Below, one piece after another: positions 63,070-64,000 of a stretch of DNA of 64,000 nt. Where the stretch lies: NCBI GenBank assembly GCA_052161645.1, contig CP197414.1; one strand, 5' to 3'. A model generated the notes under the pieces. It was not told where the DNA came from. It worked only from the letters and a program-made list of their open reading frames with translations, and made no database searches. Source of the DNA: Laterigemmans sp052161645. Its GTDB lineage: Bacteria; Planctomycetota; Planctomycetia; Pirellulales; Pirellulaceae. The position numbers and the translations under genes are program-made. Within the stretch, counting starts at the first letter, position 1, and every line of letters begins with the position of its first letter.

Positions 63070-63192
63070 TGCTTTTCCTTTGTATTGAGGCACCAGCATT
63101 GGTTTCATTATGCGCCAGAGGCGTGGGCTGGCCAACTTTGTTCCCTGAATAAGGTTTTACCGACAGCCGAAGGCGAACGCGCTCCCGTTATA

Positions 63193-63272
63193 GGTACGCC
63201 TGCGGCTGACTGTTTAACGAGTACGCCTGCGGCTGACTGTTTAGCGAGTACGCGTGCGGCTGACCGTACAAG
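63193..63272 (+). repeat. Three tandem copies of the dispersed ~27-bp repeat
   Basis: Copies begin at 63193, 63221 and 63248 with a 27-bp period; the third has a changed end. All share the core TGCGGCTGAC. They sit in the 360-bp spacer (63070-63429) between the DUF1549/1553 gene and the last gene, where nothing else is seen. Only here is the repeat tandem. Confidence 0.88.
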
Positions 63273-63429
63273 TCTCCGGATGGTAATTTTTCGCGGCATT
63301 CGCGCGAAGCATTGCCAAGCCTGATTGCGGCAGCAACGAAGGTAGAGGAAACTGTTAAACTAACTCAAAGGGGGTTTACCCACCGCGGGTTCTCCTGGCA
63401 ATTTCACGAATGGTATGGGATAATAGTTT

Positions 63430-64000
63430 ATGTCTGCACAAAGACCGACAACTTGTTTTGCTGTCAGCACACTGCTAGCCGGGATGCTGACCTGTTCCTC
63501 CACTGGATTCGCACAAGATGAAGAAAAAACAGGCCCCGGGGGAGCGAAACCGGCTGGGATTTCGGTTCAACTAGCACCGCTCGACGGAGAAGAAGCCGCC
63601 GCCACCACCGCCGCGTCGGCCGAGCAGGATGATCGCAACAATCGCTTTGCCCGCTATTTGACCGGGGCGAAGTTTACGGGTCGGTTTACGGTTTTGGGCA
63701 GCGAAAAAGACGAAATGCCCCCGGAAGAATATACGATTACGAAATGCGAAAAACTGCCCGAGGGCAACTTGTTTCGCTTTACGGCGCGGATCAAATACGG
63801 CGATACCGATACGGAAGTTCCGATGGACCTGCCGGTGATGTGGGCCGGCGACACACCGGTGATTTCCTTGACCAATCTGTGGCTCCCCGGGCTGGGAACT
63901 TTCTCCTCCCGCGTCGTTGTCTACCAAGGTTCCTATGCGGGCACTTGGAAACACGGTGACAAAGGCGGACACTTGTTTGGCACCGTAGAATCTGTATCCG
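63430..64000 (+). CDS. Exported protein of unknown function, cut by the right window edge
   Basis: An open frame of at least 190 codons runs from ATG 63430 to the window end. The first 28 residues are signal-like (CFAVSTLLAGMLTCSSTGFA). A Pro/Ala/Glu-rich linker follows, then a beta-rich domain with YLTGAKFTGRFTVLGSE, MDLPVMWAGDTPVISLTNL and VYQGSYAGTWKHGDKGGHL. This ending resembles domains found in planctomycete exported proteins, but no family is named. The frame is intact as far as visible. Confidence 0.78.
   Translation, partial: MSAQRPTTCFAVSTLLAGMLTCSSTGFAQDEEKTGPGGAKPAGISVQLAPLDGEEAAATTAASAEQDDRNNRFARYLTGAKFTGRFTVLGSEKDEMPPEEYTITKCEKLPEGNLFRFTARIKYGDTDTEVPMDLPVMWAGDTPVISLTNLWLPGLGTFSSRVVVYQGSYAGTWKHGDKGGHLFGTVESVS

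Noticed and set aside
63193..63272. Possible CRISPR array
   Set aside because: The copies are adjacent with no spacers, and single copies occur elsewhere between genes.

Overview
The window looks like chromosomal DNA from a planctomycete, most likely a Pirellulales/Pirellulaceae member. The evidence is the gene families present: a DUF1549/DUF1553 cytochrome-type protein followed by a DUF1501 protein, a PVC-type dehydrogenase with a CxxCH cytochrome domain, TAT-exported Gfo/Idh oxidoreductases, a Minf_1886-type small protein, a DUF1598-like exported protein, large multi-PAS hybrid kinases and many exported proteins in short operons. All family assignments come from reading motifs; no database search was run.

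Layout. 1-3312: left-truncated large exported TIM-barrel (GHL10-like) protein. 3673-7151: PAS hybrid histidine kinase and a sugar-phosphate isomerase/epimerase-like protein. 7173-9374 (-): PSP1 protein, Minf_1886-type protein and exported methyltransferase in a tight operon. 9600-11921 (-): WD40-like protein and a prenyltransferase-repeat protein, separated by a 12-bp-arm RNA hairpin that covers the ribosome-binding site. 12313-13920: small coiled-coil protein facing a Gly/Met-rich exported protein, with a terminator between. 14096-19515 (-): an ApgM-family enzyme, aspartate kinase and a siroheme sulfite/nitrite reductase whose N-terminus looks like a PSP1 domain. 19516-20063: repeat-rich spacer with a telomere-like heptamer array. 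20064-28797: S15 peptidase, two decayed small genes, a purple-acid-phosphatase-like enzyme and a 1508-residue ceramidase/dehydrogenase/cytochrome fusion. 29029-32728: K+ uptake pair, trpS and acpS. 32798-34274: a complete IS4-family element with 16-bp inverted repeats and an 8-bp target duplication. 34286-36003: DUF2817 peptidase-like gene and the remains of a flavohemoglobin gene. 36178-42315: a second, larger PAS hybrid kinase, OsmC, and two tandem ClpP genes. 42582-47798: DUF1598-like protein, FHA-GAF-sigma54 activator, PIG-L deacetylase, small FHA protein. 48032-54197: DoxX/Gfo-Idh operon, Cys-rich lipoprotein, second Gfo/Idh enzyme, enolase-superfamily enzyme. 54241-64000: membrane-anchored prenyltransferase-repeat protein, single-TM protein, PQQ-propeller protein, DUF1501 and DUF1549/1553 proteins, and a right-truncated exported protein.

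The most notable items are the PSP1-sulfite reductase fusion in an aspartate-pathway operon; the three-part ceramidase/dehydrogenase/cytochrome protein; the hairpin hiding a ribosome-binding site; a dispersed ~27-bp intergenic repeat, one copy of which is split by the IS element; the heptamer array; and the three decayed genes. I found no rRNA, tRNA, CRISPR array or complete phage.
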